Positions 42,432 through 50,686 of a DNA stretch of 64,000 nt are shown here, piece by piece (position 1 is the first letter of the stretch; each line of letters starts with the position of its first letter). The stretch comes from Aeromicrobium sp. PE09-221. Lineage in GTDB: Bacteria > Actinomycetota > Actinomycetes > Propionibacteriales > Nocardioidaceae. Location: assembly GCF_002174305.1 (NCBI RefSeq), contig NZ_MIJB01000009.1, positions 1 through 64,000 on the forward strand, in the 5' to 3' direction. A program made the position numbers and the translations under genes. Below the pieces are notes generated by a model. It made no database searches, had not been told where the DNA came from, and saw nothing but the letters and a program-made list of their open reading frames with translations.

Positions 42432-44009
42432 ATGGTGATGCAGTTTGATCCGAGCCTGACGCCGGTGCGCGATCTGCGCGATGCGAGCCGAGAGATGCCT
42501 GACCGGCGGTTCTTGACCGTCGGTTCGAGGACCTACACCTATGCCGAGGTCTACGAGCACGTCGAGATGACCGCGAGGGGTTTGCGCTCCCACGGTGTCG
42601 CCGCGGGGGATCGGGTCGTGATCATCGCCCCCAATCGCATCGAGTCTGTGGTCATGTGGTTCGCCGTCCACGCGTTGGGCGCCGTCGACGCCCCCGTGTC
42701 GGTTGAGGCGGCCGGGGCCTTCCTGCGGTATCTAGTCGAGGACCTGGAGCCGACGGTCGTCGTCGGGACGGGGGAGACGTTGGCGATCGTCGGCGCGGCC
42801 ATCGCCGCACCGGTCCCTCTCGCCGTGATCATCGGCGAGGGAGACGATTCCGGGGTGGGGAAGAGCTCGGTGCGCTTCGACGAGCTGGCCGAGCAGGCGG
42901 CAGATGATTCTGACGACATCGTCCTGCCGGATGCCGGGGTTCTGGGCACGATCATGTACTCCTCAGGGACCACGGGTCCGTCGAAGGGGGTCATGCTGGC
43001 GCAGGGCTATTGCTCGTCGCTGGCCGAAGCCCATATCGAGGGTTTCGAGTTGAGCACGGGGCAACGCTTCTATTGCGCACAGCCCCTCTGCCATATCGAC
43101 GCCCGGTCCTCTCTGGTCGATGCCCTGCGGCTACGCGGTGAGAGCGTGATGGGCGAACGGTTCAGCGCGAGCCGGTTCTGGGACGAGGTCCTCCGACACG
43201 ATGCCGATGTGTTCTTCTACGTCGGGACCATGGTCCATCTGCTGATGAAACAGCCCGAGCGGGCCGATCGGCCGCCGAAGCGGCGTATCGGGGTCGGATC
43301 GGCTACCCCGCCCACGCTTCACCACGAGTTCGAGGATCGTTTCAATGTCGTCGCCCTCGAGGGATATGGGTTGACCGAGTTCGCACTGATCGCCGGGCAA
43401 TCGCCGGCATCGAGGGAACCGGGGACCGTGGGCAGACCGCTTCCCTGGGTCGACGTCAGGATCGTCGACGACCAGGATGTGCCGGTCGAGCCGGGTGCCG
43501 TGGGGGAGCTCATCGTCCGCCCCGACGGCCCGAATCTGCACATGCTCGGTTACTGGCGCAAGGATCAGGAGACCGTCCGTGCCTGGAGGGGTCTGTGGTT
43601 CCACACCGGTGACCTCATCCGCGAGTTGCCGACGGGGGCGTTGGAGTACGTGGGGAGGAACAAGGACTCGATCCGCCGTCGAGGCGAGAACGTCTCCGCC
43701 TGGGAGGTCGAGGAGACCGCGGCGCGACATGCTGCGGTGCTCGAGGCCGCGGCGATCGGAGTGCCCTCTGACCTCGGGGAGGAGGATGTGGCGCTGCTGG
43801 TCGTCCCGTCCGGCGCTGAGCCACTCGATCCCGCACGATTGCGGGAGTACATGGCGGCAGACCTGCCGCGGTTCGCGCTGCCGCGCTATGTGGAGATCGT
43901 GGACGAGCTCCCGAAGACGCCGTCGGAGCGCATCGCCAAGGGCGCCGTGCGCGAACGTGGACTGACCTCGGCGGCGATCGACCTCGAGGCGGCGAGCCGG
44001 TCGGCGTAG
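42432..44009 (+). CDS. Class I acyl-CoA ligase (CaiC-like), copy 2
   Basis: 525 aa, paralogue of the 16360-17928 ligase: SSGTTGPSKGVMLAQGY, CAQPLCHIDARSSLVDALR, EGYGLTEFALI, GLWFHTGDLIRELPTGALEY, RNKDSIRRRGENVSAWEVEE, and Lys in KTPSERIAKGAVRERG. Both copies keep the HIDxR segment, suggesting related acids. The ATG at 42432 is used; an ATG at 42438 is possible. Confidence 0.9.
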   Translation: MVMQFDPSLTPVRDLRDASREMPDRRFLTVGSRTYTYAEVYEHVEMTARGLRSHGVAAGDRVVIIAPNRIESVVMWFAVHALGAVDAPVSVEAAGAFLRYLVEDLEPTVVVGTGETLAIVGAAIAAPVPLAVIIGEGDDSGVGKSSVRFDELAEQAADDSDDIVLPDAGVLGTIMYSSGTTGPSKGVMLAQGYCSSLAEAHIEGFELSTGQRFYCAQPLCHIDARSSLVDALRLRGESVMGERFSASRFWDEVLRHDADVFFYVGTMVHLLMKQPERADRPPKRRIGVGSATPPTLHHEFEDRFNVVALEGYGLTEFALIAGQSPASREPGTVGRPLPWVDVRIVDDQDVPVEPGAVGELIVRPDGPNLHMLGYWRKDQETVRAWRGLWFHTGDLIRELPTGALEYVGRNKDSIRRRGENVSAWEVEETAARHAAVLEAAAIGVPSDLGEEDVALLVVPSGAEPLDPARLREYMAADLPRFALPRYVEIVDELPKTPSERIAKGAVRERGLTSAAIDLEAASRSA

Positions 44010-44055
44010 CGAAGCTCCCTCGCGCCCGTGAGAGTCCCGCTTCCGAGACGGTTAA

Positions 44056-44093
44056 CGATGCACTGCGGTTGCCCTAGCAACCGCTACGCATCG
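44056..44093. repeat. Long interrupted palindrome between ligase and imine-reductase-like gene
   Basis: CGATGC-act-GCGGTTGC-ccta-GCAACCGC-tac-GCATCG: outer 6-bp and inner 8-bp perfect arms around a 4-nt loop. No T-run follows. Could be a terminator for the ligase or an operator; a second palindrome GCCCGGAACCGGGC lies at 44110-44123. Confidence 0.6.
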
Positions 44094-44164
44094 AGATCGG
44101 TCCGGCCCCGCCCGGAACCGGGCGGCGAAGGATTATGTCGGTCACGACGGAAGGCGGTAAAGGA

Positions 44165-45052
44165 ATGTCGAAGAGGAATGTCGCGGTCATCGGCCTGGGG
44201 AACATGGGCACCGCGCTTGCGCGAGCGCTTCTTGCCGCTGACCTGCGGGTGACGGTGTGGAACAGGAGCGAGGCCAAGAGCCGCGTGCTTGAGGCTGAGG
44301 GTGCGTGGTGCGCCGTATCGCCAGCGAGTGCCGTGGAGGAGTCCGAGATCGTCGTCGTGTGCGTCGCCGATCATGTGCTCGTCTACGAACTGCTCGACGG
44401 AGCGGACCTTCAGGGTCGTACGGTCGTCATGCTGACCGCCGGCTCTGCCGACGAGTCGCGTCGGCTGGCCGATCACCTGCGCGATCGGGGCGCGCAGTTC
44501 GTCGAGGGGCAGATCGGCACCTATCCCGATGCGGTCGGGACTCCACACAGTCGGATCTTCTACGCGGGGAGCGAGCAGGCGATGTGCGACGCCCGGGCCG
44601 CGACCGAGGCACTCGGCGGTGCGGCGCCGCTCGGCAGCGATATCGGCTCGGTAAGCGGGCTGGCCGCGGCGATCCGGACCTACTATGTTGCCACATCGGT
44701 GACGACGGTTCTGGCGATGGAGGTCGCGAGACGACATGGAGTCCCGCTGGCCACGGCCTTCGCCGAGATCGATCTGCTGCATCCCATCGTGCAGGAGGGA
44801 GTCAGGGAGTCGCTGACGGATGCCGGGCCGACCGAGTCCTCCAGTGAGCGACTGACCCTTGAGAGACTCGCGGACGGTGTCGCCGATCTCGTGGCGCTGA
44901 CTCGCCAGTGCGGCCTCGACCCGTCGATGCTGGCTGAGGCCGAGCGAGTGCTGGAGTTGGCGGTGAGCCGCGGACATGGTTCGGCGGCGGTCGGCACGGC
45001 TTCCCTGGTGCTCGACGCAACCGGCGGACCGACACCGGGCACCGGCGTGTGA
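44165..45052 (+). CDS. NADPH-dependent imine reductase/beta-hydroxyacid-dehydrogenase-like protein
   Basis: 295 aa. N-terminal Rossmann domain VAVIGLGNMGTALARALLAA with NRS (33-35) after the second strand, indicating NADP(H). The central segment VEGQIGTYPDAVGTPHSRIF resembles imine reductases (IREDs), in which this part reads GGIMAxPxxIG, more than 6-phosphogluconate-type dehydrogenases. The C-terminal helical domain is complete. Start at ATG 44165 (RBS AAAGGA); a GTG/ATG at 44135 is an alternative. May reduce a cyclic imine formed by the amine oxidases. Confidence 0.75.
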   Translation: MSKRNVAVIGLGNMGTALARALLAADLRVTVWNRSEAKSRVLEAEGAWCAVSPASAVEESEIVVVCVADHVLVYELLDGADLQGRTVVMLTAGSADESRRLADHLRDRGAQFVEGQIGTYPDAVGTPHSRIFYAGSEQAMCDARAATEALGGAAPLGSDIGSVSGLAAAIRTYYVATSVTTVLAMEVARRHGVPLATAFAEIDLLHPIVQEGVRESLTDAGPTESSSERLTLERLADGVADLVALTRQCGLDPSMLAEAERVLELAVSRGHGSAAVGTASLVLDATGGPTPGTGV

Positions 45053-45055
45053 CAT

Positions 45056-45068
45056 CCCCCACGCGTCT
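45056..45068 (+). promoter_or_regulatory. Half-conserved island motif CCCCCACGCGTCT
   Basis: Keeps CCCCCA but lacks the GGGT half; 76 bp upstream of binding lipoprotein copy 3. Weak call. Confidence 0.25.
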
Positions 45069-45143
45069 ATCAGCTTGGCGCTGGCCCGTCGGAGGGCGGC
45101 CACTCTCACCAGAATGAGCGCACCCGAACACAAGGAGAATCTG

Positions 45144-46190
45144 ATGAAACGAATCGGGATCGTCCTCGCGCTGGCCTCCGTCACCCTGGCGACGGCATGC
45201 GGCAGCGGCGCGTCCTCAGATACGTCCGAGGATGCTCAGAGCCTGGTCTTCGTCAACTACGGGGGCGAGGCGGTGAACGCCGCCGAGGAGGGCTGGTTGA
45301 AACCCTTCTCGGAGGCCACGGGGGTGGAGTACCGGGTGGACTCGCCCTTCGAGGCGGCCAAGGTCAAGGCGATGGTCGATGCGGGCAAGACGACCTGGGA
45401 TCTCGTGACCGTGGATCCGGGGACCAGCGCCAAGGAGTGCGGCACGTTGTTCGAGGAGCGCGATCCCGATATCGACATGGCGGGCATGGACCCGAAGTTC
45501 GTGAATGACGAGTGCGGCGTTCCGGTGTACCCCCAGTCGGTGGTGTTGACGTACAACTCCGAAATGTTCACCGGCGATGACGTCCCGACCTCGATCGCCG
45601 ATTTCATGGATACCGAGCGGTTCCCCGGCAAGCGGATCGCCTATGACTACATCACTACCCTCCCGGCACTGCTGCTCGCCGACGGAGTCGACAAGGACGA
45701 GATCTTCCCACTCGACTTCGATCGCGCCGAGAGCGCCATTGATCGGCTGGGGGCTGATCTCGAGCTCCACTCCGATCTCGCCCAGGAGACGGAGCGGCTG
45801 GCCAATGGCGACTTCGCGATGTGCCTGTGCTTCACCGGACGCGTGGAGACCGGTGCGCGGCAGAATCCGAATCTCGAGATCGTCTGGGACGGGATCTATC
45901 AGACCTGGACGAATGTGGTCGCGGTGAAGCACAGCCAGAGCCCGGAGTCGCAGCAGGAGTTCTTGGCATGGTTGGCCGATCCCGAGACGCAGGCGCCCTT
46001 CTATCAGCACATGGCCTACCGGTCCGCGGCGAAGGACTCTGGACCGGAGGTTCCCGAGAAGTACCGTCGATTCGTCTCGTCGGCTAATGAGGAGGCGGTG
46101 AAGGGTAACGAGGCGGTGACCGATGTGGACTACATGAAGGAGAACCAGGACCTCGTCGTGCAACGCTGGAACGACATGACGGCGGGCTGA
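45144..46190 (+). CDS. PotD-like ABC transporter substrate-binding lipoprotein, copy 3
   Basis: 348 aa, lipobox TLATACGS (Cys19). FVNYGGEAVNAAEEGWLKPF, TWDLVTVDPGTSAKECGTLF, MDTERFPGKRIAYDYITTLP, ending QRWNDMTAG. More diverged than copies 1 and 2: the first strand has NYGG for NWGG and the WNYP segment is replaced by YDYI, suggesting a different ligand. ATG at 45144 after AAGGAG. No permease gene beside it. Confidence 0.9.
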   Translation: MKRIGIVLALASVTLATACGSGASSDTSEDAQSLVFVNYGGEAVNAAEEGWLKPFSEATGVEYRVDSPFEAAKVKAMVDAGKTTWDLVTVDPGTSAKECGTLFEERDPDIDMAGMDPKFVNDECGVPVYPQSVVLTYNSEMFTGDDVPTSIADFMDTERFPGKRIAYDYITTLPALLLADGVDKDEIFPLDFDRAESAIDRLGADLELHSDLAQETERLANGDFAMCLCFTGRVETGARQNPNLEIVWDGIYQTWTNVVAVKHSQSPESQQEFLAWLADPETQAPFYQHMAYRSAAKDSGPEVPEKYRRFVSSANEEAVKGNEAVTDVDYMKENQDLVVQRWNDMTAG

Positions 46191-46191
46191 C

Positions 46192-47007
46192 GTGAGCCAC
46201 GTCGATCTCAAGGCCGGCCGTCCGGTGACCGCGCCTTCCGGACCGGTCGCTGGACGGCTCGGTCGCTTCGACGGCCTGGTCGCCATCGTCACCGGTGGTT
46301 CCCGCGGCATCGGGCTCGCCATCGCGCGGCGGCTCGTAGATGAGGGCAGCCGCGTGGTGATCACCGGCCGCGATCCTCAAGCGCTGGAGGAGGCCGAGGT
46401 TCAGCTCGGCGTGGAGCGGGTCCTGGCGGTCGGCGGAAACACCGAGGACCCCGTCGCTCGCGCTCAGACCGTGAGCCTGGCGCTGGATCGCTTCGGGCGC
46501 ATCGATCTGCTGGTGAACAATGTCGGTGCGATCGGGTCCCGGGGACCGCTGACAGAGATCGCCGAGGATGAGTTCCAGGCCATCGTCCGGACGAACTGCT
46601 TCGGACCGCTCGGGTGGATCGCCGAGGTCGCCACGAGGGCCATGTCCGAGGGCGGGGCGGTCGTCAACATCACCTCGGGTCTGGGACGGACGACATCATC
46701 CCAGCGCATCGGGGCCTACTCGGCCACTAAGGCGATGCTCGAACACCTCACGCGTCAGCTGGCGATCGAGCTCGCTCCCCGGATCCGGGTCAACGCGGTC
46801 GCGCCGGCATTGGTCCGCACTCAGATGGCCTCGCCACGTTTCAAGGGGCGAGAGTCCGAGATCGTCGCCACCTACCCGATGGGCCGTATCGGAGATCCGC
46901 GGGATATCGCGGCCTCCGTCGTCCATCTGCTGTCCCGCGATGCCGACTGGGTCACCGGCCAGTCCGTGGCGGTCGACGGCGGCATCCTGCTGACGAGCGA
47001 ATTGTGA
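46192..47007 (+). CDS. Short-chain dehydrogenase/reductase, copy 2
   Basis: 271-aa classical SDR: IVTGGSRGIGLAIARRLVDE, LLVNNVGAIG, catalytic Ser in NITSGLG, YSATKAM for the YxxxK dyad, VAVDGGILL. It begins 1 nt after the lipoprotein stop, so it belongs to that operon and probably acts on the compound that protein delivers. GTG start; the first 25 residues are unstructured. Confidence 0.9.
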   Translation: MSHVDLKAGRPVTAPSGPVAGRLGRFDGLVAIVTGGSRGIGLAIARRLVDEGSRVVITGRDPQALEEAEVQLGVERVLAVGGNTEDPVARAQTVSLALDRFGRIDLLVNNVGAIGSRGPLTEIAEDEFQAIVRTNCFGPLGWIAEVATRAMSEGGAVVNITSGLGRTTSSQRIGAYSATKAMLEHLTRQLAIELAPRIRVNAVAPALVRTQMASPRFKGRESEIVATYPMGRIGDPRDIAASVVHLLSRDADWVTGQSVAVDGGILLTSEL

Positions 47008-47041
47008 GCCAGGTTCCTGCAACCGGGATCGGGTGAGACCC

Positions 47042-49372
47042 ATGGAAACGAGACGAACGAGTACCCACCTGGGGACCTTCGAGGTGGTGCTCGAGGACGG
47101 CCGCCCGGTGGAGACGCGGAACCTGCCCGATGATCCCGACGGTGCAGCGGCGTCCGCCGGCCTGCACGAGGTGATCGACCATGAGCTGCGGATCACGCGT
47201 CCGCATATCCGTGAGGGGTGGCTCCGGCACGGCCCGACGGGAAGCACGCCGAGGCGCGGCGGCGAAGCCTTCGTCGAAGTCTCCTGGGAGGAGGCCTATG
47301 ACGCGATCGCCGCCGAGCTGACGCGCGTCCGCGAGCAGCACGGGGATGCTGCGGTCTTCGGCGGCTCCTATGGCTGGTCCAGTGCTGGACGGTTCCACCA
47401 CGCGCAGAGCCAGATCCATCGCTTCCTGGCCGTCGACGGCGGGTACACGGCTTCTCGCCACAGCTACAGCGTCGGCGCCCAGGAGGTCGTGCTCCCGCAT
47501 GTCATCGGCGGTTCAGGTATGGCGATGTTCGACGGGAATCCGCAGTGGTCCGCGATCGCCGAGCACGCCGAGCTTGTCATCGCCTTCGGGGGATCGCCGT
47601 TGAAGAACACCTTGGTGAACCAAGGGGGATTGAAGCACCATCGGGCGAGGGACGCGCAGCGAGCCTGCGCGGAGGCCGGTGTGCGCTTCGTCTGCATCAG
47701 CCCGGTCGAGGACGACCTCGACGAGTCGCTGCGGGCGGAGTGGATCCCCATCAGGCCCGGAACCGACACCGCCTTGATGCTGGGCATGGCGCATCGGCTG
47801 ATGACCAGCGGGCGTGAGGACGCCGACTTTTTGGCCAGGTGCTGCGTGGGCTACGAGAACTTCCGCGACTATGTGCTCGGCGAGCTGGACGGAGTCGAGA
47901 AGACACCGGGATGGGCTGAGGAGATCTGCGGGGTACCGAGCGGGGTGATCACCGGGCTGGCCGATGACGCGTCGGCGGTCCGCTCGGTCGTCTCGGTGAC
48001 GTGGTCGATGCAGCGGGCCCAGCACGGCGAGCAGGTCTATTGGGCGGCGGTGACCCTGGCGGCGATGACGGGGTCGATGGGCCGCCCCGGTGGTGGTTTC
48101 GCCGCCGGTCTCAGCGCCACGCACGGGATCGGGCTCCATCGCGGATCGATGGGGGCCGCCAGCTTCCCGCAGGTCCGCAATCGCGTGGACAGCTTCATCC
48201 CCGTCGCCCGGATCTCGGACATGCTGCTGTCGCCCGGGGGGACGCTGGAGTTCAACGGGCAGCGCCTGACCTATCCGGATGTGCGGCTGGTGTACTGGGC
48301 GGGAGGCAACCCGTTCCACCACCACCAGGACCTGAACAAGCTCCTGAGGGCATGGAATGTCCCCGAGACCGTCGTCGTCCATGACTCCTGGTGGACGCCG
48401 GTCGCCCGGCACGCCGACATCGTCATACCGGTGGCGACGACCCTGGAGAGAGACGACATCATCGCCGGGGGCCGGGACACGATGCTTCTGCCGCTCCACC
48501 GCGTGGTCGATCCGCCGGACGGGCTGCCGACCGACTTCGAGGCCTTCTCCCAAGTGGCGGAGCGTCGCGGCCGCCGGCAGGACTTCGACGAGGGACTCAC
48601 CGAGAGGCAGTGGATCGAGCGTCTCTACGACGAGACCACACGCCGAGTGGCGAGGCGGGGCGTGGAGCTGCCGCCTTTCGAAGAGTTCTGGGAGTCCGAG
48701 GGCGTGCAGGTTCCGCTGTCCGTCCCGCCCGAGGCCGATGCCATCGCCGACCTGCGCGCCGACCCGGCTCGGCACCCGCTGAGCACGCCTTCGGGCCGGA
48801 TCGAGATCTACTCCGAGACGGTGGCGTCGTTCGGATACGAGGAGTGTCCCGGCTACGCCTCCTGGCAGGAGCCGCAGGAGTGGATCGGAAGGGCGGATCT
48901 CGATGACTCGATGCTGCACCTGCTCTCACATCAGCCGAAGGGCAAGATCCACAGCCAACTGGATTTCGCCGCGGCCAGCATGCGCCACAAGGCCGATGGG
49001 CGAGAGATCATCCGACTGCATCCGCAGACCGCCGCTGGGCTCGGCATCGCCGACGGGGACACCGTTCGGATCTCGAATGTGCGCGGTTCCTGTCTGGCCG
49101 TCGCGCGACTCGTCGACGGCCTGCACCGACGGGTCGCGTTGATGGCCACGGGAGGATGGTGGGATCCCGAGCGTCCGGGGGAGCCGGGGTCGACCTGCCT
49201 CCAGGGCAATCCCAATGTGCTCACCTCCGATATCGGGACGTCGCGATTGGCTCAGGGGTCCTCGGCGCAGACCTGCATGGTGAGCGTCCGCCGGGAGGCG
49301 GACCCGGCGCCGACCCGGGCGCACCTGCCTCCCGCGACCATCCGCAGAGACGAGTTCGACCAGGGACCATGA
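47042..49372 (+). CDS. Molybdopterin oxidoreductase of the DMSO/TMAO/biotin-sulfoxide reductase group
   Basis: 776 aa, cytosolic (no twin-arginine signal) and without an N-terminal 4Fe-4S motif, like BisC. GSYGWSSAGRFHHAQSQIHR holds the expected Mo-ligand Ser114, which aligns with the Ser of YGWKSPGK in DMSO reductase. Also seen: WAGGNPFHHHQDLNKLLRAW, TLERDDIIAGG, and the C-terminal cofactor domain HLLSHQPKGKIHSQLDFAAA. Family members reduce N- or S-oxides. Here it may reduce an amine N-oxide entering the island pathway, or run as a hydroxylating enzyme. The ATG at 47042 is used; a GTG at 47033 is also open. Last gene of the operon. Confidence 0.88.
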   Translation: METRRTSTHLGTFEVVLEDGRPVETRNLPDDPDGAAASAGLHEVIDHELRITRPHIREGWLRHGPTGSTPRRGGEAFVEVSWEEAYDAIAAELTRVREQHGDAAVFGGSYGWSSAGRFHHAQSQIHRFLAVDGGYTASRHSYSVGAQEVVLPHVIGGSGMAMFDGNPQWSAIAEHAELVIAFGGSPLKNTLVNQGGLKHHRARDAQRACAEAGVRFVCISPVEDDLDESLRAEWIPIRPGTDTALMLGMAHRLMTSGREDADFLARCCVGYENFRDYVLGELDGVEKTPGWAEEICGVPSGVITGLADDASAVRSVVSVTWSMQRAQHGEQVYWAAVTLAAMTGSMGRPGGGFAAGLSATHGIGLHRGSMGAASFPQVRNRVDSFIPVARISDMLLSPGGTLEFNGQRLTYPDVRLVYWAGGNPFHHHQDLNKLLRAWNVPETVVVHDSWWTPVARHADIVIPVATTLERDDIIAGGRDTMLLPLHRVVDPPDGLPTDFEAFSQVAERRGRRQDFDEGLTERQWIERLYDETTRRVARRGVELPPFEEFWESEGVQVPLSVPPEADAIADLRADPARHPLSTPSGRIEIYSETVASFGYEECPGYASWQEPQEWIGRADLDDSMLHLLSHQPKGKIHSQLDFAAASMRHKADGREIIRLHPQTAAGLGIADGDTVRISNVRGSCLAVARLVDGLHRRVALMATGGWWDPERPGEPGSTCLQGNPNVLTSDIGTSRLAQGSSAQTCMVSVRREADPAPTRAHLPPATIRRDEFDQGP

Positions 49373-49382
49373 CGACGATCGA

Positions 49383-49424
49383 GCAGGACTCCCGAGGCGA
49401 CGCATGTGGGCTCGGGAGTCCTGC
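49383..49424. terminator. Bidirectional hairpin terminator
   Basis: GCAGGACTCCCGAG (49383-49396) and CTCGGGAGTCCTGC (49411-49424): perfect 14-bp stem between convergent operons. Confidence 0.8.
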
Positions 49425-49450
49425 CGTCCCGGCACAGTAGTCCTCGGGTC

Positions 49451-50686
49451 TCAGCCTTCTCCGGACGCACGGTTGAGGGCCAGATCGTGGATGTCGCGAT
49501 TGCGCAGCGTTCCGGCCTCGAAGCGGGTGGCCAGCGGGCCGACGACCGGGTGGCTCAGGATCAACGGGACCAGCTGCTCGTGGCGACCACCGTGTGAGCG
49601 CAGATTTCCGTGGAGCTGACTCAGGTCGTGGTCCTCGCGGCTACGTCCGAGAGCGGTATCGGCAGCAGCCGTCACCGCCAGATCGCCGATGCGGTCGACC
49701 GGCAGCTCGTAGACGGTCGCCGCCTCCTCCCGGTCCCAGATCTCCTCGATCCCGGACAGCCCGCCGAGCACCTCCTTGGCCCTGACGGCCTGCTCCGGGT
49801 CCAGGTGGAGCCAGGCGAAACCGCCCAGCGCTCCGTGATGCTTGACATAAGGGTCGGTGATCGGGAGGACGACCTCGTGCACCGGCACTCCGCGCTCGGC
49901 GAGGATGTCCAGCAGATAGTGGACCCGCGGCTCTCCCCGGTCATCGTGCTTGGCGTTCATGCCGTGGTCGGCGGTGATCGCCACGGTGCAGCCCTCCTCC
50001 AGGTACTCCCCGAGGAGGGCGTCGAACTCGCTGAAGAACAGATCGGAGAGCTCGTCGCCGGGCGCGGCGGCGTGCTGGACGCGATCGGTGAGCGACACGT
50101 AGATCAGTCGCAGCTCGGGGTGCGCCCGCAGCGCCGCCAGGCCGATCCGCATCGCGTAGTGGCTGGCCAGCGGGTCGTAGACGCCGGGCGCCGGGCTGCC
50201 GATGAGTGTCTCGACATCGTCGATGCCGTACTGGGGGATACCTGCCCCGGCGGCCCGCTCGACGCTGACACTCGGGACACCGCCGTGGGCGAGCAGCAGC
50301 CGGAGCTTGTCCTTGGCCGTGACGGTCAGCGTCGGGATGCCCGCGCTCTGGAAGGCGGCGTGGATGCTCGGTGCCCGCAGGTACTTCGGATCGTTGAGCA
50401 GTTCGAGGGATCCGTCGGGCAGCCGGCAGTAGTTCCCTGGGATGCCATGCAGCGCCGGGGCCACACCGGTGACGATGGAGAGATTGTTGGGATTCGTGAG
50501 GCTCGGGATCTCCGACATGCCGACCCCGAAGCTCCCCTCGTCGTCCAGCAGTTTCCGCAGACGCGGCATGATCCCGCGTTCGAGGGCGTCGCGGAAGTAG
50601 CGCGGGTCTCCTCCGTCGACCGTGATCACGACGACCGGGTGGTCGGGGACGGCATAGGAGCGATCGTTCACGATGATGGCGTTCAC
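49451..50686 (-). CDS. phnA: Phosphonoacetate hydrolase
   Basis: 411-aa alkaline-phosphatase-superfamily enzyme that splits phosphonoacetate into acetate and phosphate. Closely follows known PhnA: NDRSYAVPDHPVVVITVDGG (Asp24 metal ligand), IPSLTNPNNLSIVTG with Thr64 as nucleophile, NDPKYLRAPSI, VTAKDKLRLLL, YVSLTDRVQHAAAPG, ITADHGMNAKHDDRG. The GTG at 50684-50686 overlaps the LysR stop by 4 nt and follows GAGGAAGGAA. A much longer in-frame start at 51121 lies antisense-like within the LysR gene and is rejected. Zinc-dependent in characterised members. Confidence 0.93.
   Translation of the reverse strand: MNAIIVNDRSYAVPDHPVVVITVDGGDPRYFRDALERGIMPRLRKLLDDEGSFGVGMSEIPSLTNPNNLSIVTGVAPALHGIPGNYCRLPDGSLELLNDPKYLRAPSIHAAFQSAGIPTLTVTAKDKLRLLLAHGGVPSVSVERAAGAGIPQYGIDDVETLIGSPAPGVYDPLASHYAMRIGLAALRAHPELRLIYVSLTDRVQHAAAPGDELSDLFFSEFDALLGEYLEEGCTVAITADHGMNAKHDDRGEPRVHYLLDILAERGVPVHEVVLPITDPYVKHHGALGGFAWLHLDPEQAVRAKEVLGGLSGIEEIWDREEAATVYELPVDRIGDLAVTAAADTALGRSREDHDLSQLHGNLRSHGGRHEQLVPLILSHPVVGPLATRFEAGTLRNRDIHDLALNRASGEG

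Noticed and set aside
42432-44009. Naming the two CaiC-like ligases as carnitine-CoA ligase
   Set aside because: Motifs fit many acyl-CoA ligases and no carnitine racemase, CoA-transferase or crotonobetainyl reductase is present.
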